Below, piece by piece: positions 7,501 to 15,800 of a stretch of DNA of 24,543 nucleotides. Origin of the DNA: Hungateiclostridiaceae bacterium UBA1305. Its GTDB lineage: Bacteria > Bacillota > Clostridia > Acetivibrionales > DTU013. The notes beneath the pieces were generated by a model. The model was not told where the DNA came from. It saw only the letters and a program-made list of their open reading frames with translations, and made no database searches. The stretch is taken from contig DBTX01000067.1 in NCBI GenBank assembly GCA_002307275.1, positions 1 to 24,543 on the forward strand, written 5' to 3'. Position 1 is the stretch's first letter. Every line of letters begins with the position of its first letter. Both the position numbers and the translations under genes were made by a program.

Positions 7501-9007
7501 AATTGCCCTTATCCGGTATTGTGCCGCCATTCATCAGGCACATTCTTCTGCCAAGCGGCGTGCCTCTGACATTCCCGCTGCTCCTGTCATAAATGATTCT
7601 TGGCTTGATTGAGCCAGGCGCCTCGGAAGGGGATGGATCCGACAGCATCAGCAAAACTGCTTCAAATTGTTTGTACGGAAGTTCCCTGTAGGGATAGGAA
7701 CGGCGAACAATTTCATATATTTCCGAAGCACTTTGTTCCCCTTCGCAGGAAATGGACGTTATCTGCTGAGCCAATATATCCAGTGCGTTTTGCGGGACCT
7801 TGATATTCTCAACTTCATAACGCCTGGATTGATAGGATACAAATGAAGAAACAAGCAGGTCACCCCTTGTCTTCGGAATGATGATGCCCTTACTCGTAGC
7901 ACCGAGCCTGTGCCCGGACCTGCCAATCCTCTGGAGTACCTGTGAAACAGAGCCTGGTGCGCTTACCTGCACGACAAGATCTATTCCTCCTATGTCAATG
8001 CCCAGTTCAAGCGAGGAGGTCGCAACCAGGCAGGTTATCTCTCCCACCTTCAACTGACGTTCCAGCTCCTGCCGCACTTCTTTGGATATGCTTCCATGAT
8101 GGGTTCGGACGAAGGGTTCCCCTGCCAGATTGTTCAAACCTGCCGCAACCATTTCTGCAACTCTTCTATTATTTACGAAAATGAGTGTTGAATTGTGTGC
8201 TTTAACTAATGTAAGAAGCTCTGAAAAAATGGCAGGCCAGATTGTGTTTTCAGGCAGTACCTTCAGATCCTTTACCGGCAAGCTTACAGTCAGTTCAAAG
8301 CTTCTTCTCCTGTCACAATTGATAATGCTGATGTTTGTATTATTACCCGAGAGAAAGCGTGCAGCCTCTTCCAGCGGGTTTATTGTGGCAGTAAGACCGA
8401 TACGTTTTAAAGGCTTCCCCGCAATGCGTTCAAGCCTTTCCATCGTAACAGCCATATGGACGCCTCGCTTGTTGGCACATATGGAATGAATTTCATCTAC
8501 AATCAGGTATTCGACCTGAGTAAAAAGATTTCTGTAGGATTCTGATGTAAGCATGATATATAGTGATTCCGGTGTAGTAATCAGAATATCGGGAGGGTAC
8601 CTGAGCATTCTGGTTCTGTCCTTTTGCGGAGTATCTCCCGTTCTGATCCCTACATCAATATCAGGCAGCGTCATGCCCGAAGCTTCCGCACGCTGCCTGA
8701 TTCCCCTGATTGGCAGTTCCAGATTCCTGTAGATATCATTATTGAGTGCTTTTAAAGGCGATATGTAAACTACCTTAATGCCTGTATTCCTGATACCCGG
8801 AGTTTTTTTTGCATATATCCAGTCCAGACATTTTAAAAATGCCGAAAAGGTTTTACCAGAGCCCGTAGGAGCACAAATCAGTACATTCCTGCCCGAGGCA
8901 ATTTCCGGCCAGCCTTTTTTCTGTGGCTCGCTCGGTTCACCGATATTTTCAAGAAACCAGTCCCTGATCATGGGGTTGAAGCTTTTAAGGCAATCAATAC
9001 TGTCCAT
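4547..9007 (-). CDS. lhr: full-length Lhr-family superfamily 2 DNA helicase
   Basis: A 1486-residue ATP-dependent helicase of the Lhr (large helicase-related) family; characterised members unwind DNA-DNA and RNA-DNA duplexes with 3'-5' polarity and act in DNA repair. Walker A is APTGSGKT (46-53), the Walker B box is DEIH (171-174), motif III is LTAT (205-208), and motifs IV-VI run from TLIFVNNRR (274-282) through ATSSLELGIDIGG (329-341) to QRIGRSGHR (359-367). The Lhr-core winged-helix and scaffold region follows. Beyond about residue 980 a long C-terminal region holds winged-helix-like segments (for example RGPFTITEIRKKYAFKDM near 1000), so this is the ~1500-residue full-length form, not Lhr-core alone. 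GAGG 7 nt upstream supports the ATG. A LexA-type box precedes it, which suggests SOS induction. Confidence 0.95.
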   Translation of the reverse strand: MDSIDCLKSFNPMIRDWFLENIGEPSEPQKKGWPEIASGRNVLICAPTGSGKTFSAFLKCLDWIYAKKTPGIRNTGIKVVYISPLKALNNDIYRNLELPIRGIRQRAEASGMTLPDIDVGIRTGDTPQKDRTRMLRYPPDILITTPESLYIMLTSESYRNLFTQVEYLIVDEIHSICANKRGVHMAVTMERLERIAGKPLKRIGLTATINPLEEAARFLSGNNTNISIINCDRRRSFELTVSLPVKDLKVLPENTIWPAIFSELLTLVKAHNSTLIFVNNRRVAEMVAAGLNNLAGEPFVRTHHGSISKEVRQELERQLKVGEITCLVATSSLELGIDIGGIDLVVQVSAPGSVSQVLQRIGRSGHRLGATSKGIIIPKTRGDLLVSSFVSYQSRRYEVENIKVPQNALDILAQQITSISCEGEQSASEIYEIVRRSYPYRELPYKQFEAVLLMLSDPSPSEAPGSIKPRIIYDRSSGNVRGTPLGRRMCLMNGGTIPDKGNYAVYLQDTGLKLGELQEEFIFESRLGDRFFLGSTVWKLERIEKDRVIVSPSNASGAKIPFWMGDQILRTYETGKRLGEFLDKLEESYDKDEFYEIMSIECGLDRTAAENLRTYVSDQLSCTRHLPGAKRIVCEHFSDETGDRRIIIHSPFGGKIHAPLAVLLHSKLSGMLNCRIDYISNNDGILFHLYGYTGKLSNIFSLIDHEGLEDEIFELLPKAPLFNINLRYNLIRSLLVDMNGFGKRTPLWIQRLRCAEVAETVLARPDHPTVVETYRECMNDIFDIKSLYDLIESISAGRIQVSDVYTEKPSPFSAELLFNFWQIYQYAYDLPVAERRNQLLVNDRDFIQLAAGVNGEYELIDPRAVKAVEKEMEHYRFDRKLANADELYYFLYSFGELKAEPYSSNVFKEVDNGLLSDYLGQLERQRRIVRINIDKSCDDYWIAAEDYPLYCAAVGRDAESGFLKTGTPCEETKAKAVDLLSSYIFMLAPQEKDSVVRLLRRYIMFRGPFTITEIRKKYAFKDMLVRGALSSLVSSGEVVKLKENSEEEKIIFCHRKVYERIKQKTIVMARRDIKPKAPDVYCSFLFNRHRLIDDVLPPDEKLLEVLKCLQGQYYPVSWWEDFILPSRIVGYDPKMLDYLCSTGSVRWLGRAGKSIREAAFFLINEEDSMNNITELQPDFTVDDFEEKLLETLDNRGASFLKDLSKLLATAPAELLAKLERLVWSGIVTNDSFSIARYYIDNDKKNSPWMKYNTYPSMGRWYRTGGSISSHTDIELPAYINELLDRYGIISRDITVCEKGRYKWSEIYTWLKNNEFNSGIKRGFYVSGLSGIQFARDRDIEMIRIQDSPHSEDSYITLCSCDPANPYKDILAKAYTAITAVKAAKHQGTAIVFRNGCPVLSVKEYGTCILPLTDSKDILVKAAASFIKAFHSRMLWTGRKNLFTEYWIETEEDKETCKIEDSPIYDTLLELGFERGYSGITLWRKII

Positions 9008-9041
9008 TCTTGTTCCTCGTATCCAAAATGATACTCCTGTT

Positions 9042-9086
9042 GAAAAAATAATACAAAAGCCGTATAAACAATTTTATACAGCTTTT
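9042..9086 (-). terminator. intrinsic terminator after the UPF0182 gene
   Basis: On the minus strand, 14-nt arms (plus 9073-9086 and 9055-9068) pair around a 4-nt loop with one G-U pair. They are followed by GTATTATTTTTT. It would end the smc-ftsY-UPF0182 transcript 55 nt or more past the stop. Transcripts from the candidate lhr promoter would start within the first arm, so they should escape it. Confidence 0.7.
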
Positions 9087-9115
9087 ATATTATCAAACGT
9101 ATGTTCGTAAGTAAA
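9087..9115 (-). promoter_or_regulatory. candidate lhr promoter spanning a LexA box
   Basis: On the minus strand, TTTACT (plus 9110-9115; 4 of 6 to consensus) and TAATAT (plus 9087-9092; 4 of 6) are 17 nt apart. GATAAT, two bases upstream, is an alternative -10. The boxes are weak individually, but the terminator downstream implies that lhr needs its own promoter. Confidence 0.45.
9094..9107 (-). promoter_or_regulatory. LexA (SOS) operator upstream of lhr
   Basis: Read on the minus strand the site is CGAACATACGTTTG. It matches the Gram-positive LexA/DinR consensus CGAACRNRYGTTYG at every position. It lies 87 nt upstream of the lhr start codon, inside the spacer of the candidate promoter, where a bound repressor would block RNA polymerase. 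Confidence 0.75.
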
Positions 9116-9125
9116 GCATTTACTT
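9109..9125. repeat. 7-bp inverted repeat upstream of lhr
   Basis: AAGTAAA (9109-9115), GCA, TTTACTT (9119-9125). On the minus strand its core AAAGTAAATGCTTTAC resembles the ylxM palindrome core AAAGTAAAAATGCTTTAC, differing by two A. It sits directly next to the LexA box. Confidence 0.5.
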
Positions 9126-9140
9126 TATTTTTACATATTT

Positions 9141-11858
9141 CTATTTTAGCCCTTTTATCAGTTCACCTAATTCATCCATCTGCTTTTGCATTTCATCGTA
9201 CTTGCTCATAATTTCATCAATGGTTTTACTGTCAATTGCCGGCTGATCCGGCGAAACTCCTTCGTCCGGGGTGCTTCCCTCCTGGTCGGTTTCTCCTGCG
9301 GGAGGCACTACGGTTTGCTTTGAAAACAGATCAGCCAGTGCCTTGCTCAAATTTGCGCCGATGCCGTACATGAATTCATCCTTGCTTTGATACCCTACCA
9401 CGATTTCCTTCACCTCGGGCGAAGCTGAAGAGTTGTTTGCCTTCAGGTAGATCGGCTCAACATAAAGGATGCTGTTCTCGATCGGAATGACAAGAAGACT
9501 TCCTTTATATACATCCGAACCGCTCTGTCCCCACAGAGTCATGTCAGAAGAAATCTTATCGATCTGATTGATTTTTATCTCGATCTGATTTGGACCCAGG
9601 ATATTTGTGCTCTTTGGGAAATTGAACAGGATCAGTTCTCCATAATTTTCTGCCGAATTCCTTACTGCCAGCCATGAAACCATGTTATGCTTCTGAGCAC
9701 CGAATGGAGTGAACGGCCTCATAAGTATCAATTCGGCCTTGGTACCGAGCGCTTCCGGAAGCTTGACCATATTGTAATACGGGTCGATTTCCTGCAGATC
9801 AGAAGAACTTTTATCTATCGGATGCTTTGCAATATCCCATAAATCCAGCTGTGAGTAAAAGTCATTAACCTTATCAGGCAATATATGATATTTTTTCAAC
9901 ATTTCTGTCTGAAGCTTAAAGAGAAATTCAGGATATCTGGTGTGATTTGCAATCTCGGCCGGCAGTTCCTTATCACTGAAGGCCTCGGGATAAATACGTG
10001 AAAGTGTCTGTATAATCGGATCCGTTTTGTCGATAATGTAGCATTCGACCTTCCCGTCGTATGCGTCAATAACGATTTTGGCGGAATTCCTGACATAGTT
10101 GATACCTGTGTCCGCATAATACTGGGCATTGGGGAATCGATCCGAGGTGGTGTATGCGTCCAGCACCCATTTGAGCCTGCCGTCGGAAGTCGGAATGATA
10201 TACGGATCAGAATCGACAGTAAGGAACGGCAGCGCCATTTGAGCCCTATCAATAATTTGTCTGTTAAGAAGTAATCTGGCATCATTAGTATAGCCTGATA
10301 TAAGCATCTTGAAGTCATTGTATTTTATTGAAAAGAGCAGCTTATTCAATAAATTCAGCTGGATACCACCCTTTCCATCATAAATGGTCGATTTGCTTCC
10401 ATCATAAGTGATTTCATCCAGGTCCTTTGCCTGTGTTATTACATGATCCTGTGTCAATTCACCATAATAAATTTCCGGTTTGGTAATTTTGATTGTCGGA
10501 TCATTGGACTTATTATCCAGCCCGCTCATGATGAAATCAACCTGACCCGTTGGGGACAGCTTATTGATAGGGTTCATGACGACACCATAACCATGCGTGT
10601 ACCTGTAAGTCGTATTCAGATATGTCTTGTCGGGCAGCTTGGTCTTGTCTATTTCCCTGGCGGTTATGAATACGGGCGTTTCCTTCCCGCTAATATCATA
10701 ATTTATAATATCGCCATCTTTAAATGAATAAAACGCTGTATTACTCTGAAGCTGCAGATCACTTTGCAGTGTTGAATTTATATCAACTATTCTGACATTC
10801 CGCATGGTATCATCATTTCTTGCCAGAATTTCGGGTGTGAGTTCCTGTGTATCGGGGAAGTTATATGTTTTAATCTTATCCAGCCCGTATGCTTTACGGG
10901 TCTCAGCTATATTGTATGCAAGGTATGGCTTTTCATATTGAATTTCATTTGGCTTTACCAGCATCTCTTGTGTGAAAATCGATATCGCAGTTACGATCAG
11001 CCAAACTGCAGGATATACAGCAAAAGAAATGGCGGCCTGTTTCAGCTTGCCCTTTCTGATGAAGAAAATCGCAACAGCCGTCGCCGCAATGACAACGAAA
11101 GGAGCCACCATGTAATATTTGAGCCAGATGTTCACATTCACATAACTTGCTCCGGTATAGTCAACGACGGTACCATACAGGATCTCCTGCTTTACAAGCC
11201 CGTAGGAGGCCGCTTTAACGATGAAAAAGAAGGCAACGTTTATCAGGTTGTGCGTGAGGATACTTTTTATCTTAAGATCTCCTGCATTCAGGTTTCCAGA
11301 CGTGTTTGCCATCAGAAGCCCGATATAATAAACGATGGTATACGCGATAAGAAAGACGCTCATTGTCGACGCGAAACTATACAAAGCAGAATATAAAGGT
11401 CTCTCAAATATGTAATAGCCGATATCTTTTGAGAATATCGGATCCACTGCATTGAAAAGTCCGCTGTTGAGGAAATAAAGTATCTTTTGAAAGAACATTT
11501 CCTTGAAAATTAAGGCACCCAAAAATGCTACTACAAGCGCAATTGGAAAATTAAACACCCTTTGTTGAGGCAATTCCAATTTAGTATTATGAGCAGCTAT
11601 ATTTTTCTTAATGAATTTATTGGTGATTGCAATGATGGCGAAAATCAATATAAATCCTACAGCGAAGGAAACAGCTTTGGCAATAAGGTTCGTCACATAT
11701 ACGCCGGAAAAGTTTCCAATCTCATCCAGTTGTATTATTTGCAGGTAAATACCTGAAACAACTGCAAAAATAATTATAGCGGCGATAATACACACGATTG
11801 GTATAATGAACCGATTCCTGCTTCTTTTAGTCTTTTCCTGATAATAATCATAAACCAT
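9141..11858 (-). CDS. UPF0182 family membrane protein
   Basis: A 905-residue member of the UPF0182 family, whose biochemical role is unknown. Seven membrane segments are visible near 17-39, 58-80, 104-122, 157-184, 204-222, 250-267 and 274-296. A large hydrophilic domain of about 560 residues follows, likely outside the cell, then a low-complexity acidic/proline stretch (about 855-880) and a short helical tail ending GELIKGLK. The ATG at 11858 is chosen because AAGGAG lies 8 nt upstream; an in-frame GTG at 11867 is too close to that site. It follows ftsY by 52 nt, with a possible own promoter at the ftsY stop codon, and a terminator closes the unit before lhr. Confidence 0.93.
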   Translation of the reverse strand: MVYDYYQEKTKRSRNRFIIPIVCIIAAIIIFAVVSGIYLQIIQLDEIGNFSGVYVTNLIAKAVSFAVGFILIFAIIAITNKFIKKNIAAHNTKLELPQQRVFNFPIALVVAFLGALIFKEMFFQKILYFLNSGLFNAVDPIFSKDIGYYIFERPLYSALYSFASTMSVFLIAYTIVYYIGLLMANTSGNLNAGDLKIKSILTHNLINVAFFFIVKAASYGLVKQEILYGTVVDYTGASYVNVNIWLKYYMVAPFVVIAATAVAIFFIRKGKLKQAAISFAVYPAVWLIVTAISIFTQEMLVKPNEIQYEKPYLAYNIAETRKAYGLDKIKTYNFPDTQELTPEILARNDDTMRNVRIVDINSTLQSDLQLQSNTAFYSFKDGDIINYDISGKETPVFITAREIDKTKLPDKTYLNTTYRYTHGYGVVMNPINKLSPTGQVDFIMSGLDNKSNDPTIKITKPEIYYGELTQDHVITQAKDLDEITYDGSKSTIYDGKGGIQLNLLNKLLFSIKYNDFKMLISGYTNDARLLLNRQIIDRAQMALPFLTVDSDPYIIPTSDGRLKWVLDAYTTSDRFPNAQYYADTGINYVRNSAKIVIDAYDGKVECYIIDKTDPIIQTLSRIYPEAFSDKELPAEIANHTRYPEFLFKLQTEMLKKYHILPDKVNDFYSQLDLWDIAKHPIDKSSSDLQEIDPYYNMVKLPEALGTKAELILMRPFTPFGAQKHNMVSWLAVRNSAENYGELILFNFPKSTNILGPNQIEIKINQIDKISSDMTLWGQSGSDVYKGSLLVIPIENSILYVEPIYLKANNSSASPEVKEIVVGYQSKDEFMYGIGANLSKALADLFSKQTVVPPAGETDQEGSTPDEGVSPDQPAIDSKTIDEIMSKYDEMQKQMDELGELIKGLK

Positions 11859-11886
11859 CTTACACACTCCTTACCTATTTTTGAAC

Positions 11887-11914
11887 AATATACAACAATA
11901 TTTTTTAAATTCAA
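11887..11914 (-). promoter_or_regulatory. candidate promoter of the UPF0182 gene
   Basis: On the minus strand TTGAAT (plus 11909-11914), which includes the ftsY stop codon, is followed after 16 nt by TATATT (plus 11887-11892; 5 of 6). The region is AT-rich, so chance matches are possible. Confidence 0.4.
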
Positions 11915-12819
11915 GAGAATAGTGCCTCTACAAAATCCCTTGCATTGAAGGGCTGAAGATCATCCAGCTGTTCACCCACGCCTATGAGCTTCACCGGTAT
12001 GTTAAGCTCTGATTTGATTGCAATGACGATACCGCCTTTCGCAGTACCATCAAGCTTTGTCAGAATAATGCCGGATACATCCGTTACCTCGCTGAACGTT
12101 TTAGCCTGCTGTACCGCATTCTGACCGGTAGTGGCATCAAGGACAAGAAGGTTTTCACGTTTCGCACCGGGCATCTCCCTGTCTATTATACGGGAGACTT
12201 TCTTCAATTCCTCCATCAAATTCTTTTTTGTGTGAAGTCTTCCGGCCGTATCGCAAATCAGCACGTCCGCCTTGCGGGCTTTGGCCGCCTGAAGCGCATC
12301 ATAAACGACAGCAGCGGGGTCCGAGCCTTCTTCCTGCCGGATCAATTCCACACCAACCCTGTCCGCCCATATTTGAAGCTGATCGATTGCTGCTGCTCTG
12401 AAGGTATCGGCTGCAGCCAAAATCACCTTTTTCCCATCTTTTTTGAGCAAACTGGCGATCTTTCCGATTGATGTAGTCTTGCCAACGCCGTTTACACCTA
12501 TTATCGTAATAACAGCAGGTGATGGTTCCAAATCCAGGCCGGAGGTTTCTGATCCAAGTATTTCAATGAGTTCTTCCTTAAGAAGCGCCTTGACTTTAAG
12601 CGGATCGACCACCTTCCCGTCCTTTACCTTCTTTTTGATGCCTTCAATAATCCGCAGAACTGTAGACACGCCTAGATCCGAAGTGATCAGCACTTCCTCC
12701 AGTTCGTCAAAAAGCTCGTCGTCAACCTTACCAAAAGAAACAAGTACTTGATCTATTTTTTCGCTGATCCCTTTTCTTGTTTTTGATAATCCCTCTTTGA
12801 GTCTGTCAAAGAAGCCCAT
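11911..12819 (-). CDS. ftsY: signal recognition particle receptor FtsY
   Basis: FtsY is the membrane-associated GTPase that docks the Ffh-ribosome complex at the translocon. The 302-residue protein is the NG core only: N-terminal helical bundle (1-90), P-loop GVNGVGKTT (108-116), AADTFRAAAIDQL (136-148), DTAGRLH (190-196), TKLDGTAKGG (254-263) and the closing GVGEQLDDLQPF (280-291). It lacks the long acidic A domain of the E. coli protein, as is normal in Firmicutes, and a short amphipathic start (MGFFDRLKEGLSKTRKGISE) likely gives membrane contact. The gene follows smc by 30 nt and is probably co-transcribed with it; its ribosome site, AAAGGCGG 5 nt before ATG, is modest. Confidence 0.98.
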   Translation of the reverse strand: MGFFDRLKEGLSKTRKGISEKIDQVLVSFGKVDDELFDELEEVLITSDLGVSTVLRIIEGIKKKVKDGKVVDPLKVKALLKEELIEILGSETSGLDLEPSPAVITIIGVNGVGKTTSIGKIASLLKKDGKKVILAAADTFRAAAIDQLQIWADRVGVELIRQEEGSDPAAVVYDALQAAKARKADVLICDTAGRLHTKKNLMEELKKVSRIIDREMPGAKRENLLVLDATTGQNAVQQAKTFSEVTDVSGIILTKLDGTAKGGIVIAIKSELNIPVKLIGVGEQLDDLQPFNARDFVEALFS

Positions 12820-12849
12820 ATGTACCGCCTTTCCGCTGCTGTGTGCAGG

Positions 12850-15800
12850 CTATCCGACCTTTTCTCCCATTTTCATTGATACGATCCTTGATACCCCATG
12901 TTCCTGCATAGTGACCCCATACAGCATATCAGAGCCTTCCATGGTGCCTTTCCTATGAGTCACCATGATAAACTGCGTCTGTGAAGAATATCGCCTGAGA
13001 TAATCTGCAAATCTGTATACATTAGCATCATCCAATGCCGCCTCAATCTCGTCCAATACACAGAACGGCGATGGTTTCAGCCGTAATATGGCAAACAGAA
13101 GAGCAATTGCCGTAAAAGCGCGTTCACCGCCTGACAGAAGCATCATATTTTGAAGCTTTTTACCCGGTGGCTGTACCTCTATCTCAATTCCGCTTTCAAG
13201 TACGTTTTCCTGATCCGCGATCAGGAGGCTGGCTCGTCCCCCACTGAAAAGTTCCTTGAAAACGATATTAAAATTATCATTTATCAGTTTAAATTGCTCA
13301 AGGAACTGCTTTTTCATAATTACAGTCATTTCCTGAACAACCCTGAGCAGCTTCTCCCTTGCCTGTTCCATATCGTTGCGCTGCGCTGACATGAATTCAA
13401 AACGTTCCTTCGACTTGACATACTCTTCAATCGACGTGACATTCACCGTACCGAGCTCTTTTATACTGTTTCTCAGTTCGTTTATCTTTTTCTGAGCCTG
13501 TGCCAGGCTGCCAATGTCTTTTTTCAGCAGAAGCGCACTGGAATAGGTCAGTTCATACTCGTTCCACATTCTGTCCTGCAATGCTTCCATCTCTGTTTCA
13601 AGCTTTGCTTTCCTGACCTCCACCCTTGAGTATTCTTCCTGCAGAAGCAGTATACTTTTATTTGCATCGTTTATTTTATTCACGATATCGTAGAGGTCTT
13701 CCTCAAGTACCTTTCTTTCTTCCGAAAGCCTGTCCAGCTCAAAGGTTTTGCCTGATTTTTCTTCTTCATGTCCTTTAATAACTGCATTCAATCCTTCGAT
13801 AAGCTGCCGGAGGTGCTCTATCTCAGCAAGCGATTTTGACTTTTCAATGTTCTTCCTGGCGATTCCTTTCAGTAATGCATCACGTTCATTTGCAAGCCTT
13901 TCTGTAGTCTCTCTTACTGAGTCCATACTCTCCCTGATGGAGTTTACGGAGATCTTGAAATCGGTGATATCCGCATGCAGTGCATCTCTGACCGTTTGGT
14001 CCTCCTTGTGCTTGTCCTGATGCTCTGTGATGGTTTTTTTGGATTCGCTTATTTCAAGTTCAATCGCATTCAGTTCCTGCTGATATTTGTCAAGCTCGCG
14101 GGAAATTTCAGCAAGCTGCCTGTCAAGCTGCTCTCTCTCCTGCTTAAGCATATCCATTCTGGCAGCAGTCTTTTTAATATTTTCCTCAACCTGGGAGAGA
14201 TGGCTTTCATCCCTTATTTTAACCAGTTCATTGTTTTTAATATCATTTTCTATAGATGATATTTCCGAATTGATCTGGGCAATATCTTCAGAAAGCAGTT
14301 TAATATCCTTTTCCATTGCTGAATCTGCCGTCTTGATTGATACCAGTTCTGCATCGAGTTCATTGATTTCCCTGCTGCGGCTTAGTATACCGGGACCCCT
14401 GTTTTCAAGGCTGCCGCCTGACATGGAGCCGCCGGTGCTCAATATATCACCCTCAAGTGTTACGATCCTGAACGAATATCCAAAGCTTCGTGCCATTTTG
14501 ATCGCATTATCAAGGTTGTCAATAACGACCACCTTGCCGAGAAAGCTGTCTATAATGCCGCTGTATTTACTGTCATAGGTGACAAGGTCCGAGCCAACGC
14601 CACAGAAACCATCACTGCCCTTAATGCGGTTGAGCATGGGCCCGTCAAAGTTTTTTCCGTTTACGGAACTGATGGGCAGAAATGTAGCACGGCCCATTTT
14701 GTTCGCTTTGAGGTATTCGATTGCTTTTTTTGCAGCTTCCTCAGTTTGTGTGACAATATTCTGAAGAGCGCTGCCAAGAGTCATTTCAATCGCTGCTTCG
14801 TACTTCCTGTCCACTTTTATCAGTTGTGCCAGCGCACCATGTATCCCTTTCCCGAATTCAGCCGAATCACGGCATTCCTGCAGGATCTGCCTGACACTCC
14901 GGTTGTAGCCTTCGAGATTCTGTTCCATTTCTCTGAGTGTCCGGACTCTTGATGTTTTAAACTGTATCTCGGATTTCAGCTTGCTCTGTTTGAGTCGCAT
15001 TTCATCAAGCAGCTTGTCTGATTCACTGCGTTCCCCGGTCAGTTCCTGTAGCTTTGCCTTCTGTTTGCGTATTTGTTCAGAGGCATGGCGGATGCTTTCC
15101 GTCAGATCCTCTTTTTTCATATTTTCGCGATCATTCTCTACAATATGCTGATAAACCTCATTATCAATATTCTTCTGTCTTTTTTGCATATTCTCCATAT
15201 GCGTCCTGATATTGCTGATCTGAAGCTTTTTATCAGATTGAATATCCATCTTGTCCATGACACCGGATTTGAGCTGTTCTATATACCTTTCGCTTTCATC
15301 AAGTGTCTTTAGCAGCTCTTCCATCTGCTTTTCATATTCTTCCAGCTTTTTGGTGTAATCCGTCATCTGTTTGTCAAGATATTTAAGCTTGTCCTGTTTA
15401 CCGGCTTCTTCCTTGTCGATACCGGTCTGTTTTAGCTGAAGTTCAGCTGCTTCTGAGTCAAGCCTGTTAATGTTCTGCTCAAAATTCGTGATTTTTTCAT
15501 TGTTGAGCTTTATATCTGAACTGCAGCGTTCAAGGTTTCCTTCAAGCTCGTAGAATTGTTGTTTGGCTGCATCCAATTTGTCATCAAAAGCTTTGAGCAT
15601 ATCGGTCTTTTGTTTGTTTGATCCTGTAATTTCCTCGAGTTTGCTGTTCTCCGAATCGACGTTGTCCTTGACTGTTTTGTATTGTTCATCGAGGTCCTTG
15701 AGCTTTTCGGTAAATTTCTGCATACTGTCGAGGTAGACATTCACATCAAGCTCCTTAAGGGCTTCACGCAGGTCAAGATATCTTCGTGCTGTCTCGGACT

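Noticed and set aside
14087..14578. 163-codon plus-strand open frame inside smc
   Set aside because: It is a Ser/Leu-rich shadow produced by the coiled-coil codons of smc on the other strand.
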